The notes under the pieces: model-generated
Databases searched by the model: none
The model's input: the letters and a program-made list of their open reading frames with translations, nothing else
Told to the model about the DNA's origin: nothing
In this document: positions 53,246 to 62,333 of the stretch, in pieces
Layout: every line of letters starts with the position of its first letter
Numbering within the stretch: position 1 is the first letter of the stretch
NCBI RefSeq assembly: GCF_002019665.1
Contig: NZ_KV917375.1
Coordinates: 1,658,390 to 1,722,389, forward strand
DNA length: 64,000 nt
Direction: 5' to 3'
Source of the DNA: Sutcliffiella halmapala
Lineage (GTDB): Bacteria > Bacillota > Bacilli > Bacillales > Bacillaceae_I
Made by a program: the position numbers and the translations under genes

Positions 53246-54694
53246 TTATCTACTATAATAAACCTCATTAGATTGTAACTCCAGACCATTTCCTTGTAGC
53301 AATTCTGAAACGGTTACCATTTCATAACCCTGTTCCTTCAATTCTCGTACGATCACTTCGACCGCATCAGCCGTTGTTTCGTGAATATCGTGTAAAAGAA
53401 TGATGGCGCCGTCATGAACGTTTGGTAGCACTTCTTGGACAACCGTATCAACATGACGATACTTCCAATCTAAACTATCGACAGACCAAAGAATTGTAGG
53501 AACGCCAGAAAGCTCTTTCACTAACTCATTATAGGAGCCATAGGGAGGACGAAAAAGCGTCGGTGCTTCACCTAAGACGCTTGCTACCGCATCAGAGGTA
53601 CTCCTTAGTTCGTTTTGTACTTGTTCTGATTCAAAAATGGTGAGATCTGGATGATTCCAACTATGGTTCCCTATTTCATGTCCTTCCTCTTTTATTCTCT
53701 TTAACACATCAGGATAGAATTCTACCCGACTGCCAAGAACAAAGAAGGTTGCTCGCGCATCGTATTTTTGCAGTGTATTTAATATTTGAACCGTATATTT
53801 TTGATGTGGTCCATCGTCAAATGTTAAGGCAACTTGTTTTTTGTTTGGATCAGGCTGGATAGGTGTTTGTTCAGCTTCCTCTTTCTGCTCCACTTCCTTT
53901 TCGTTTTCTTCCATTTCGTTTATCAACTCCGGTTGAAACTGTTCATTTAAGTAAGCGGCCGCATCTTGAAGCGGAATCGTTACTTTTGCAATTCCCAGTG
54001 CCCCTGCGCCAACTTCATATTTATCATATACAAATTGGATAGAGTCTTTTGTGAGAATGAATTTCTCGAAATTTTCTTTAACAGGAGCCGTTTCTTCATC
54101 TATCATATCTTCAAACAAAAAGTCATGATACTCTTCCTGCTCATACAAACGTGATTTGATTTCCTTTGATAAAAAATATAGATAATCTGTATTAACATCA
54201 AACACATCATCTATTTGAAGATACTTGCCATTGTCAATATCCACCACATATGTTTTCGTTTGTTCCATTGCATTTGCTCCACCGGTGTAAGTCCCAATAG
54301 TAAACAAAAAGGAATAAATCGAATCTGATACTTGCTCAATAGTAAACTGAACATTGAACATATATGGATGCTGTTCTACAAATTCTGGATTTGGAATGTC
54401 CGCCACAATCTCCAAGAATTCTTCTTTTCTCTCATCAACAAAGCTTGTGATTTCCTGATTCAAATTTTCCTTATCAAAAATCGGATAGCTTAAAGCTAGG
54501 TGATACAGCTTTTCATCCTCTACTTCTGTGAGGATATGAATTCCTTCATAAGTAGATTCAGCTACCTCCATCAACTCTTGATCAGTTGGTTTTTCTGTTA
54601 TAGATGGTCCACTTTTTTCTCCTTGTTTTCCACAGCCAACTAGCATTAGAAAACAGCTTAAAATTAGGAACCAACCTGCTTTTTTAACGTTCAA
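53246..54694 (-). CDS. PdaC-like lipoprotein polysaccharide deacetylase
   Basis: 482 residues. Lipoprotein signal with lipobox LVGC (about residue 21), then DUF4163/DUF3298-type domains (about 50-245), a Glu-rich linker, and a NodB deacetylase domain with TFDDGPHQKYT, HEIGNHSWNHPDL, FRPPYGSYN and LLHDIHE. This order matches PdaC of B. subtilis (467 aa), a peptidoglycan deacetylase giving lysozyme resistance. It should act on cell-wall sugars outside the membrane. Confidence 0.9.
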   Translation of the reverse strand: MNVKKAGWFLILSCFLMLVGCGKQGEKSGPSITEKPTDQELMEVAESTYEGIHILTEVEDEKLYHLALSYPIFDKENLNQEITSFVDERKEEFLEIVADIPNPEFVEQHPYMFNVQFTIEQVSDSIYSFLFTIGTYTGGANAMEQTKTYVVDIDNGKYLQIDDVFDVNTDYLYFLSKEIKSRLYEQEEYHDFLFEDMIDEETAPVKENFEKFILTKDSIQFVYDKYEVGAGALGIAKVTIPLQDAAAYLNEQFQPELINEMEENEKEVEQKEEAEQTPIQPDPNKKQVALTFDDGPHQKYTVQILNTLQKYDARATFFVLGSRVEFYPDVLKRIKEEGHEIGNHSWNHPDLTIFESEQVQNELRSTSDAVASVLGEAPTLFRPPYGSYNELVKELSGVPTILWSVDSLDWKYRHVDTVVQEVLPNVHDGAIILLHDIHETTADAVEVIVRELKEQGYEMVTVSELLQGNGLELQSNEVYYSR

Positions 54695-55014
54695 TTTACT
54701 TTCCGCTCCCTTCTACAAAATATAAGATAGCATATAAAGGGCAAGAATGGTTGTGTAAACTTTAGAAATTTTTATGAAGTTATAATGAGGAGTCCGATTA
54801 TAATATCATTCCTAATTAAGGTTAAGGCGATACAGAAGGTGGCTCGCTAGACAGAGTTTTAGGAAAAATTAGATAGACACTAAAATGAAACGAGAAATTC
54901 CTGTTTTGATACGTAAAAAAGAATAAAATGGCAAACGTACGTTCCGTAATATATAATAAAAGAAGATAAAAACTTTTAAAAAGCTATAAATTACAAAAAA
55001 AGGAGCTCCACTTT
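54695..55014. other. Divergent intergenic region with LexA-like box and promoter
   Basis: This 320-base gap has no gene. CAAACGTACGTTCC at 54932-54945 fits the Bacillus LexA consensus CGAAC-N4-GTTCG at 8 of 10 fixed bases and carries the palindrome AACGTACGTT. Seven bases later comes TATAAT at 54952-54957. The arrangement would let LexA cover the promoter of the repair gene at 55015, whose ribosome site is AAAGGAG. Confidence 0.5.
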
Positions 55015-56103
55015 ATGACAACAGCACTTAAAGATATCTATAATCAATCATTCATCTCACTCGTAGCTAAGTCGATTCACAAAGTCTACCCAGAGTTGGA
55101 TGAAGCTCTATTTTTCCACCTCGTTTTTAATGAAACTTGGGAACAGAAAACATTAAAGGAACGTATGCGACATATTACCATCTGCTTACATAAACTATTG
55201 CCAGCTGACTATGCAGAAGCTGTGGGGATTTTAAAAAAAGTCGCCCCAGATCTCGCCAATCATGAGCTTGCTGCTATCATACTTCCAGATTATATCGAAC
55301 AATACGGCTTATCTGACTGGGAGGTTTCGATTCCGGCGTTAGAATGGTTCACGCAATATTCCACAGCAGAATTTGCTGTACGTCCTTTTATAATGAAAGA
55401 TCAAGAGCGAATGGTCAAACAGATGACAGAATGGTCTCTTCATCCCAATCATCGAGTGAGAAGATTGGCAAGTGAAGGAATACGACCGAAACTTCCTTGG
55501 GGGATGGTGCTACAAAACTTGAGGAAAGACCCAACGCCGATTATTCCTATTTTAAACAATCTAAAAGAGGACGAATCACTCTTTGTTAGGAAAAGTGTCG
55601 CCAATAACTTAAATGACATTTCCAAGGATCATCCGTCCGTCGTATTAGAAATTGTAACATCATGGTATGGGAAGCATAAGCATACCGATTGGATTGTGAA
55701 ACACGCTTGTCGCACCCTATTAAAACAAGGACATCCACAAGCACTTGCTCTATTTGGCTTCAACCAAGCAAACTCCATCCACATTCACAACTTCAACATA
55801 GAAAAAAACAAAGTGAAAATTGGAGAAGATCTGTATTTTTCATTTCAGGTCACTAATAAAGACGAGCAACCAAGCACAATACGGATAGAATTTGTCATAG
55901 ATTATGTAAAAGCGAATGGCAATCGCTCCAAAAAAGTCTTCAAAGTTGCAGAAAACAAGATTGCAAGAGAGAAGAATTTAAACTATCATAAAAAAATTTC
56001 ATTCAAAGATCTAACAACAAGAAAGCACTATAAAGGCATACACACCATCTCTATATTAATTAATGGCGAACTAAAGAGTTCGTTAGACTTTGAAGTAGAA
56101 TAA
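55015..56103 (+). CDS. AlkD-like DNA alkylation repair protein
   Basis: 362 residues composed mainly of HEAT-like helical repeats (about 1-245), as in AlkD glycosylases. EWSLHPNHRVRRLASEGIRPKLPW, DESLFVRKSVANNLNDISKDHP and WIVKHACRTLLKQGHPQAL are the family motifs. A C-terminal beta-rich extension (about 250-362) is also common. It should bind alkylated DNA and remove bulky or cationic lesions. A LexA-like box and promoter lie upstream, consistent with damage control. Confidence 0.88.
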   Translation: MTTALKDIYNQSFISLVAKSIHKVYPELDEALFFHLVFNETWEQKTLKERMRHITICLHKLLPADYAEAVGILKKVAPDLANHELAAIILPDYIEQYGLSDWEVSIPALEWFTQYSTAEFAVRPFIMKDQERMVKQMTEWSLHPNHRVRRLASEGIRPKLPWGMVLQNLRKDPTPIIPILNNLKEDESLFVRKSVANNLNDISKDHPSVVLEIVTSWYGKHKHTDWIVKHACRTLLKQGHPQALALFGFNQANSIHIHNFNIEKNKVKIGEDLYFSFQVTNKDEQPSTIRIEFVIDYVKANGNRSKKVFKVAENKIAREKNLNYHKKISFKDLTTRKHYKGIHTISILINGELKSSLDFEVE

Positions 56104-56122
56104 CTGGAAGGAAGGGTAGAAA

Positions 56123-56311
56123 ATGCTGAAATGTCCAGTTTGTAAAGAGGAGAACAACTGCGCAGTTGCAAAAAAAGAAGAACCTACTTCTTGTTGGTGC
56201 ATGAAAGTAACGATTCCAAAGGAACTACTCGAGAAAGCGTCAATAAAGGATCACTGCATATGTGAAAAATGTGTGGAGGATTATCGTTTGACTTTAGAGA
56301 AAATGAACTAG
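56123..56311 (+). CDS. Cysteine-rich CWC family protein
   Basis: 62 residues: CPVCKEENNCAVAKK, CWCMKV and CICEKCVEDY give eight Cys in the CWC arrangement, likely binding zinc. The start has GGAAGGAAGGG upstream, 19 bases after the alkD-type gene, so probably co-transcribed. Function unknown. Confidence 0.85.
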   Translation: MLKCPVCKEENNCAVAKKEEPTSCWCMKVTIPKELLEKASIKDHCICEKCVEDYRLTLEKMN

Positions 56312-56325
56312 TTGAAGGAAGGTAG

Positions 56326-56352
56326 CAGTCTATCAGGGATAGGCTGTTTTTT
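56326..56352 (+). terminator. Terminator of the repair-CWC unit
   Basis: CAGTCTATC and GATAGGCTG pair (one G-T) with a short loop, then six T. Confidence 0.78.
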
Positions 56353-56461
56353 ATATGAATTATGCTATTTTGGGTTTTTAATTTGGGGGATTTCCGACGA
56401 AGAGAAAACACCTAATAAGAATTGCTTTTTTATACATACTAATACATGAAGGAGGGATATC

Positions 56462-57505
56462 ATGATTAACATTCTCTTGTGGATTGTATTCGTGTTTTTA
56501 TTTATATTAATCATCGCGTATCTCTACCTTATTTATCGAAAGTTATCATTTGATTATCACCAGAAACAAAAAGAGGGTTGGAAAGGTAAATTACGTCCAA
56601 TCATTCACGAGTGTATGAGAAACGAATGCATCCAAGAGATTCCTAAAAAAGCAATTGCATTAGAAGCAGCAGAGGGAATTTTAATTCAATATTTATCAGT
56701 GTTAAAAAACCGAGAGATGAGAAAAAGAGTTAAATGGATTGCTCATCAATTGTTCTGTGGCTTTTACAAGAAAAGGTTAATGAATAGAAAGTGGGTGATT
56801 CGCTTGAACACCTTACATTATATAGATATCTTTCAATTTAAGGATTTTGAAGATGATGTACTCACACTTCTACATAAACCATTTATTAGAAAAGAAGAAG
56901 CCTATTTGATATACAGTATTTTGGCATCCTTTCAATATTCAGGGTTATATAATCTTTTATGTCAATCAAAGGAGCCATTACCTTCCTTTTTATGTAAGAC
57001 TATTATGGATCGACTAAGTCCAGAGCTTTTTCAGGAATTCCTACATTCTTACTCGGCCTGTCCTCCAGCTATTCAAAAAAGTATTATTGATGTGCTAGGG
57101 AACAAAAGAGAGCTGAAGTTTGTATCGTTCATGGAAGAGTTATTAGTTCATCAAGAAGTGGAACTGAGAATTCGATCTTTAAAAGCAATAAGTAAGATAG
57201 GAATATTAAAAAATGAAACCATTTTATTTGATTTGGTTTTATCCGCCCATTGGCAAGAAAGAATGATGGTTGCTAAGGTAATGGGAGTCTTACAAAACGA
57301 GGAGTTTATCAATTATTTAAAGGATTTACTTTCTGATCAATCGTGGTGGGTAAGAACGACTGCAGCCCAATCTATTCTCCAGTTTTCAGATGGCATTCAG
57401 ATTTTAGAAGGGATCGTCGGAAATAAAGATATACACTATGATCCTTACGCAATAGATATGTCAAAAGAATGGATTGCAAGGAGCTACGAGAAGCATGGTC
57501 TTTAA
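56462..57505 (+). CDS. Membrane-anchored HEAT-repeat protein
   Basis: 347 residues: one N-terminal membrane segment (about 3-26) then a helical repeat domain. LRIRSLKAISKIGILKNETILFDLVL and WWVRTTAAQSILQFSDGIQIL are clear HEAT units. It starts behind AAGGAGGG and overlaps the following glycosyltransferase by 11 bases, so the two are coupled. It probably scaffolds or regulates the membrane glycosyltransferase on the cytoplasmic face. Confidence 0.82.
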   Translation: MINILLWIVFVFLFILIIAYLYLIYRKLSFDYHQKQKEGWKGKLRPIIHECMRNECIQEIPKKAIALEAAEGILIQYLSVLKNREMRKRVKWIAHQLFCGFYKKRLMNRKWVIRLNTLHYIDIFQFKDFEDDVLTLLHKPFIRKEEAYLIYSILASFQYSGLYNLLCQSKEPLPSFLCKTIMDRLSPELFQEFLHSYSACPPAIQKSIIDVLGNKRELKFVSFMEELLVHQEVELRIRSLKAISKIGILKNETILFDLVLSAHWQERMMVAKVMGVLQNEEFINYLKDLLSDQSWWVRTTAAQSILQFSDGIQILEGIVGNKDIHYDPYAIDMSKEWIARSYEKHGL

Positions 57506-58907
57506 TTTAGGAGATTCCATTATAAGAAATGTAAGTAATTTCATTATCGTCTATACGTTTTTTAGCGCATTCCTCTATTTGTTATTATTTATAATCTCTG
57601 CTAGGAAAATTAAGAAGAATTATAGTTTAGATCTTAAGTATAAGTTTGAGGACATCATCGAGTCGGACTTTTCTCCCCCCGTATCTATACTAGTACCTTC
57701 ATACAATGAAGAAGCGGGAATCTATGCCTCGGTAAAATCACTGATCGATTTACAATATCCAACATTTGAAATAATTATTATAAATGATGGTTCAACTGAT
57801 CTTACACTACCACTTCTTATAGAACGATTTGACATGGTAGAGGTAACTCGGACGATTAGAAAGCAGCTAGCAACAAATCCGATTAAAGGAATCTATCGTT
57901 CGTTGTATTATCCTAATCTGTACTTGATTGATAAGGAAAATGGGGGGAAATCAGATGCGTTGAATGCAGGAATTAATCTCTCCCGATATCCCTATTTCTG
58001 CTCCCTCGATGGAGATTCGATTCTTGAATCAGATGCTTTTTTAAAAATCATGAAACCGATTCTAGATTCAGAAGAGGAGATTGTTGCGGTTGGTGGAAAT
58101 GTTCAAATTGCTAACGGATGTAAGATAGAAAAGGGAAAAGTATTAGAAATCGGTTTACCTAAAAACATTCTTGTTATTATGCAAATCATCGAATATTTGA
58201 GGGCTTTTCTAATGGGAAGGTTGGGGTTAAGTCATTATAATTTACTTCTCATTGTATCCGGGGCCTTTGGTGTCTTCTCTAAAGAGTGGGTCATTCGAGC
58301 GGGAGGTTATAAAAAGAATACAGTTGGAGAAGATATGGAGCTAATTGTAAGGTTACATAGGAAGATTAAAGAAGAAAAAAAGAAGGCAAAGATTTTCTTT
58401 ATTCCACAACCTGTGTGCTGGACGGAAGCCCCAGAGTCTGCTTATTTTTTAAAAAGACAACGAACTCGTTGGCATAGGGGACTGTATGAGAGTTTATGGA
58501 ATCATCGATGTATGTTGTTCAACCCTAAATACGGAGCAATTGGGATTATTTCAATGCCTTATTTTTTGCTCGTAGAATTATTAGGACCAATTATCGAATT
58601 TCTTGGCTATATTCTAATTGTAATCGGATTAATTAGAGGGGATGTTTTTATTGAATATGCCTTTATCATTTTTTTACTAGCAATGCTCTATGGATCAGCC
58701 CTATCTATGGGAGCTGTATTACTAGAAGAATGGAGTCAACGTAGGTATTCGAGGATTTCTCATGTATCCAAATTGTTTTTCTATGCACTAACGGAATCAT
58801 TATGGTATAGATTAATGGTTTCTTATTGGCGGTGTATTGGCTTTTTTCAAGCGATTAGAGGAAAAAAAGAATGGGGACATATTCAAAGGAAAGGTCTTAT
58901 CAAATGA
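57495..58907 (+). CDS. Processive membrane glycosyltransferase, family 2
   Basis: 470 residues. Membrane segment at about 15-35, then a GT2 domain with SILVPSYNEEAGIYASVKSL, NDGSTD (D98), substrate-binding DGD (D172, D174), catalytic GED (D280) and QRTRW (322-326), then three or four C-terminal membrane segments. The D, DxD, D, QxxRW set marks processive synthases such as those making poly-GlcNAc, cellulose or hyaluronan. AAGGAG is 11 bases before ATG 57495. No other polysaccharide genes (deacetylase, PilZ) are adjacent. The product is unknown. Confidence 0.9.
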   Translation: MVFNLGDSIIRNVSNFIIVYTFFSAFLYLLLFIISARKIKKNYSLDLKYKFEDIIESDFSPPVSILVPSYNEEAGIYASVKSLIDLQYPTFEIIIINDGSTDLTLPLLIERFDMVEVTRTIRKQLATNPIKGIYRSLYYPNLYLIDKENGGKSDALNAGINLSRYPYFCSLDGDSILESDAFLKIMKPILDSEEEIVAVGGNVQIANGCKIEKGKVLEIGLPKNILVIMQIIEYLRAFLMGRLGLSHYNLLLIVSGAFGVFSKEWVIRAGGYKKNTVGEDMELIVRLHRKIKEEKKKAKIFFIPQPVCWTEAPESAYFLKRQRTRWHRGLYESLWNHRCMLFNPKYGAIGIISMPYFLLVELLGPIIEFLGYILIVIGLIRGDVFIEYAFIIFLLAMLYGSALSMGAVLLEEWSQRRYSRISHVSKLFFYALTESLWYRLMVSYWRCIGFFQAIRGKKEWGHIQRKGLIK

Positions 58908-59212
58908 AACATGTTTGCTTAAGTGGCTAAAAGGACAGAAATGCTCAATTAGAAAATATGAAGGCTGAAAAGAAGCGAAAATAGAATCAACTTATGAGAG
59001 AAGTGTTTTGGAAAATAGAATAGTGGAACCTACGGAACATGGTTCGAAAAATGGAAAAGGCACAACTATTTTTGTTAGCTGTGCCTTGTTTTTATTGAAA
59101 TGAATTAATTGGAAAAGCAAGAGTATTCATATTGTTTTATTTTGGAAAATATAATAAACTTCAATTAGAAATGCTCCATTTCTATTCTATCTTCAACTAA
59201 AGGATGATCCAT
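58908..59212. other. Intergenic region with terminator
   Basis: This 305-base gap contains a terminator at 59058-59094 and otherwise A-rich sequence. No promoter stands out. Confidence 0.5.
59058..59094 (+). terminator. Terminator after the glycosyltransferase gene
   Basis: AAGGCACA and TGTGCCTT form a perfect stem with an inner AACTA/TTAGC region, then GTTTTT. Confidence 0.8.
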
Positions 59213-59743
59213 ATGCTTGGAATAGATAATTACACGCCAATATTTTATACAGATTCGGCTCAACTAGTTGCGAATGAAAAAGAAAAGTTAACTAGTTTAA
59301 TAGGACAACGAATCAAGGAAATTTGGGTTGCTTGGGAACAAGAGGAAAATTATTGGTTTAATAGTCTACCAGTAATTTTCATATTGGAGAATTGCCAACT
59401 GGAATTATGCGCGTATCAATCAGAGGTATATGCGATAACGTTTAATCAAATTAATGTAGACGATAGTGTAGATTTTTTTGGCGCAGTTAAATGGGAAAAG
59501 GATAAGTTGAAACAACTAAATCTTACTTCCTATATTAATCAAGAAGTTATCTCTATTGAAATTATGGAACCAATTGTGGAACCTATTTCAGGGGTAAAGT
59601 GTGAGTACGATACTTTTGGTGTGGGTGGAATAGGGTTTAGCTTAGAAAAAGGCTATTTGGCAGTATGTAATGGGTTTGATGAAAATCGCTTCATCTATGA
59701 AAGAAAGTATAGTTGTTTTACATATAAGTATACGAAAATCTAG
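59213..59743 (+). CDS. Protein of unknown function (176 aa)
   Basis: An acidic soluble protein with no motif I recognise. It has several aromatic residues, LENCQLELCAYQSEVYAITFNQI as a probable beta-strand core, and GVGGIGFSLEKGYLAVCNGFDENRFIY near the end. ATG 59213 is chosen because AAGG lies 8 bases upstream; ATG 59204 is the alternative. It lies just before the DUF4181 gene, 16 bases away. Confidence 0.65.
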   Translation: MLGIDNYTPIFYTDSAQLVANEKEKLTSLIGQRIKEIWVAWEQEENYWFNSLPVIFILENCQLELCAYQSEVYAITFNQINVDDSVDFFGAVKWEKDKLKQLNLTSYINQEVISIEIMEPIVEPISGVKCEYDTFGVGGIGFSLEKGYLAVCNGFDENRFIYERKYSCFTYKYTKI

Positions 59744-59759
59744 TTGGGGGAGAAATCCG

Positions 59760-60161
59760 ATGTTTTTGCTAAAGCTAGCAATTATTTTTATTATTTCCGT
59801 TCTATTCATTTGGCTTTTACAGTTTACGTTAAGAAAGGCGTTTAACATCGAAAAGAGAAAAAGTACATTCTCTTACAACCATGTAAACAAAACGCATCGA
59901 AGGCTAGATTGGTTGATTAGAATTATGAGCATGCTTTCTTTACTTTATTTGGTGTACTTGATTTTCTATAGAGATAATTCGATAACTTTATTTTTTATCG
60001 GCTTAATTATTTTTACCATTTTATCTGATACTGTCAGAGCCTATTTTGAATGGAAACATTCACCTCATCCGAAGCACTCAATCCTCACAATTAGTGAAAT
60101 GCTAGTATTAATAAGTGTGCTCGTTGCATGCATACAGTTTGATTTGTTAGCGCTTCTTTAA
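59760..60161 (+). CDS. DUF4181 family membrane protein
   Basis: 133 residues with three or four membrane segments (FLLKLAIIFIISVLFIWLLQ, a middle pair, and MLVLISVLVACIQFDLLALL). LRKAFNIEKRKSTFSYNHVNKTHRRLDWLIRI after the first segment is the DUF4181 signature. Start behind TTGGGGGAG. Function unknown. Confidence 0.8.
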   Translation: MFLLKLAIIFIISVLFIWLLQFTLRKAFNIEKRKSTFSYNHVNKTHRRLDWLIRIMSMLSLLYLVYLIFYRDNSITLFFIGLIIFTILSDTVRAYFEWKHSPHPKHSILTISEMLVLISVLVACIQFDLLALL

Positions 60162-60179
60162 TTTAAAATCAAAAGTACA

Positions 60180-60213
60180 GGCACCTTCCTAAATTGTGGG
60201 AGGTGTTTTTATT
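60180..60213 (+). terminator. Terminator
   Basis: GGCACCTTCC and GGGAGGTG pair across an 8-base loop, followed by TTTTT. Confidence 0.7.
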
Positions 60214-60315
60214 TGCCCATTTTTCAAATTGTCGAACAGTTATTATTGTTTTATTATGGAAAATATAATATACTACATTACAACACTAATGCACTATATT
60301 AGAGGGGGTGTGAAG

Positions 60316-60711
60316 TTGATTTTAAATACGGACGGTACAAAGCCGATTTATGTACAGATTGCTGAGTGGCTCGAGACTGAGATATTAAATGGAAACTTTG
60401 AACAAGATCAGAAGGTGCATTCGCAGTATCAGTTGGCCGAAATTTTTAATATTAATCCGGCGACAGCTGCCAAGGGACTGAACATATTAGTCGATGAAAA
60501 AGTCTTGTATAAAAAGCGAGGGCTTGGAATGTTTGTGACAAGGGATGCAAAGGAGATTATTCTCACGAAAAGAAAAGACCATATTTTAAACCATTTAGTG
60601 ACAGATCTAGTAGTGGAAGCAGAGCGGTTACAGGTAAGTGATGAAGAATTAATTCAGATGATTCATTTCGTAAGTAATAAAACAAGGGGGAAGAGGGATG
60701 AAGGCAATTGA
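60316..60711 (+). CDS. GntR-family regulator, YtrA type
   Basis: 131 residues: winged helix (TKPIYVQIAEWLETEILNGNFEQDQKVHSQYQLAEIFNINPATAAKGLNILVDEKVLYKKRGLGMFV) and a short helical tail of about 60 residues, the size of the YtrA subfamily. It usually represses the ABC operon that follows. TTG 60316 has GAGGGGG 7 bases upstream; GTG 60310 is also in frame. Its end overlaps the ATPase gene by 14 bases. Confidence 0.9.
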   Translation: MILNTDGTKPIYVQIAEWLETEILNGNFEQDQKVHSQYQLAEIFNINPATAAKGLNILVDEKVLYKKRGLGMFVTRDAKEIILTKRKDHILNHLVTDLVVEAERLQVSDEELIQMIHFVSNKTRGKRDEGN

Positions 60712-61594
60712 GTGTAAGGAGCTTTCAAAAGTCTATTGGCAAAGGAAGGCTTTAAATGACTTGTCTTTTACTATAGAAGAAAACACCATTACAGGACTTA
60801 TCGGGAGAAATGGAGCGGGAAAAACGACGTTACTAAAGATCATTGCTGGGTTTTTATCAGAAACAGCTGGTGAAATAAAAGTATTTGGTGAAGAACCATT
60901 TAATAATTTAACCGTGTCAGCTAATTCGATCTTTGTTGATGATTTTATGAGTTTGCCGACGTCTTTAAATCTAGAAGAGACGTTAGAGGCTGCCGGGAAA
61001 TTTTATGCAAAGTGGGACGGGGAGCTTGCGAAGCGATTGTTTGATTATTTTTCCTTTGATCCGAAGCAGCGTCATGAATTTCTTTCCAAAGGGATGAAAA
61101 GTACGTTTAATATGATTATTGGTCTCGCATCACGCTGCAGTTTAACGATTTTCGATGAACCGACAACAGGGATGGATGCAGCGGTACGAAAGGATTTTTA
61201 CCGAGCGTTATTAAAGGACTATCTAGCTCATCCACGTACGATTATTTTATCTAGTCATCATCTTGATGAAATCGAAGACCTCATTGAGGATGTGCTGTTG
61301 CTTGATGGTGGAAAGAAGCGACTACATCTTTCAGCTGCAGACTTAAAGGAATATGCAATTGGCTTAACTGGAAAAGCTAGTTTACTAGAAGAATGGACAT
61401 CAAATAAAGAAGTGTTATTTACGAAAAGTATCGGCACGGACAGTCGATATGTTGTGATGGAAAATGATTGGACGGAAGAGAGTGTACAGGAAGCACGACA
61501 GCTCGGAATCGACATAACCCCGGTATCAGCAAGTGATGTTTGTGTCTATGTAACGGGGAATACAAAGGGGGGAATCGACGATGTCTTTAACTAA
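60698..61594 (+). CDS. ABC transporter ATPase, YtrB type
   Basis: 298 residues. Walker A GRNGAGKTTLLK, a loose signature LSKGMKSTFNM, Walker B LTIFDEPTTGMD and switch SSHHLDE. The C-terminal 90 residues are typical of YtrB/EcsA-like proteins. It overlaps the regulator upstream and the permease downstream (14 bases each), so the unit is one operon. It powers export or cell-envelope defence; the substrate is unknown. Confidence 0.92.
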   Translation: MKAIECKELSKVYWQRKALNDLSFTIEENTITGLIGRNGAGKTTLLKIIAGFLSETAGEIKVFGEEPFNNLTVSANSIFVDDFMSLPTSLNLEETLEAAGKFYAKWDGELAKRLFDYFSFDPKQRHEFLSKGMKSTFNMIIGLASRCSLTIFDEPTTGMDAAVRKDFYRALLKDYLAHPRTIILSSHHLDEIEDLIEDVLLLDGGKKRLHLSAADLKEYAIGLTGKASLLEEWTSNKEVLFTKSIGTDSRYVVMENDWTEESVQEARQLGIDITPVSASDVCVYVTGNTKGGIDDVFN

Positions 61595-62333
61595 AGTGAC
61601 CTTGGTGGATGTGGTGAAGAAGCAGTATTTTTATAAGTTGAAGGCATTTTCGGGAGTGTATACATCCCTAATCCTCGTGCAGCTAATTGCATTGCTTTTC
61701 TCTTTTGTCTCATCGATTGGATCCAGTTCTAGTTCTAGTTCAGAAGGACTAACTGTATCAGCCAGCTTTTATTCAGTAGATATGGTGATTAGCTTTACGA
61801 TGCTTTGGGCCTTCATTACAGCAATCAATGTTACAACGAAGGCTTATCGAAATGATGATTTTACCTTTGTAACGAATCGATTAAGTAGTGATCTTTCGAA
61901 CATAGCTTTCTTATTTACAGTGAGTTGCATTGGAGCTCTTACAGCTTTATTATCTAGTTTTCCATTAAAAATTGCTCTGTACTTCACAACGGAACAACCC
62001 ATTCATTATACTTCCTTGTTAGCAACACCAGGCATTCTTTTTGCTGGGATTGGCGCTACGATCCTCTACAACATCATGTTTGCCGCTTTAGGTTATTTGA
62101 TTGGTACATTGATTCAGTTGCATAGCATCTTAAAAATAGTACTGCCGGTTGCATTTTTTGGAATGTTTTTTGGGTGGGTGATTCTTGGATATGCCGATAT
62201 AATTTCATCTATCGCAACCTTCTATTTTCAAGAAGATTCTATCTGCTTATTTATCCAAAAGGTTTTCGTTACAGTCATAGCATTTTTTAGTTGTTCCGTT
62301 TTAATATTCAGAGGAGTGGAGGTTAGAAAATGA
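61581..62333 (+). CDS. ABC transporter permease
   Basis: 250 residues with six hydrophobic segments and a Ser-run (SSIGSSSSSSSEG) in the first extracellular loop, encoded by repeats of AGTTCT. Probably the membrane partner of the preceding ATPase. AAAGGGGGG is upstream and the frame overlaps both neighbours. Confidence 0.82.
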   Translation: MSLTKVTLVDVVKKQYFYKLKAFSGVYTSLILVQLIALLFSFVSSIGSSSSSSSEGLTVSASFYSVDMVISFTMLWAFITAINVTTKAYRNDDFTFVTNRLSSDLSNIAFLFTVSCIGALTALLSSFPLKIALYFTTEQPIHYTSLLATPGILFAGIGATILYNIMFAALGYLIGTLIQLHSILKIVLPVAFFGMFFGWVILGYADIISSIATFYFQEDSICLFIQKVFVTVIAFFSCSVLIFRGVEVRK

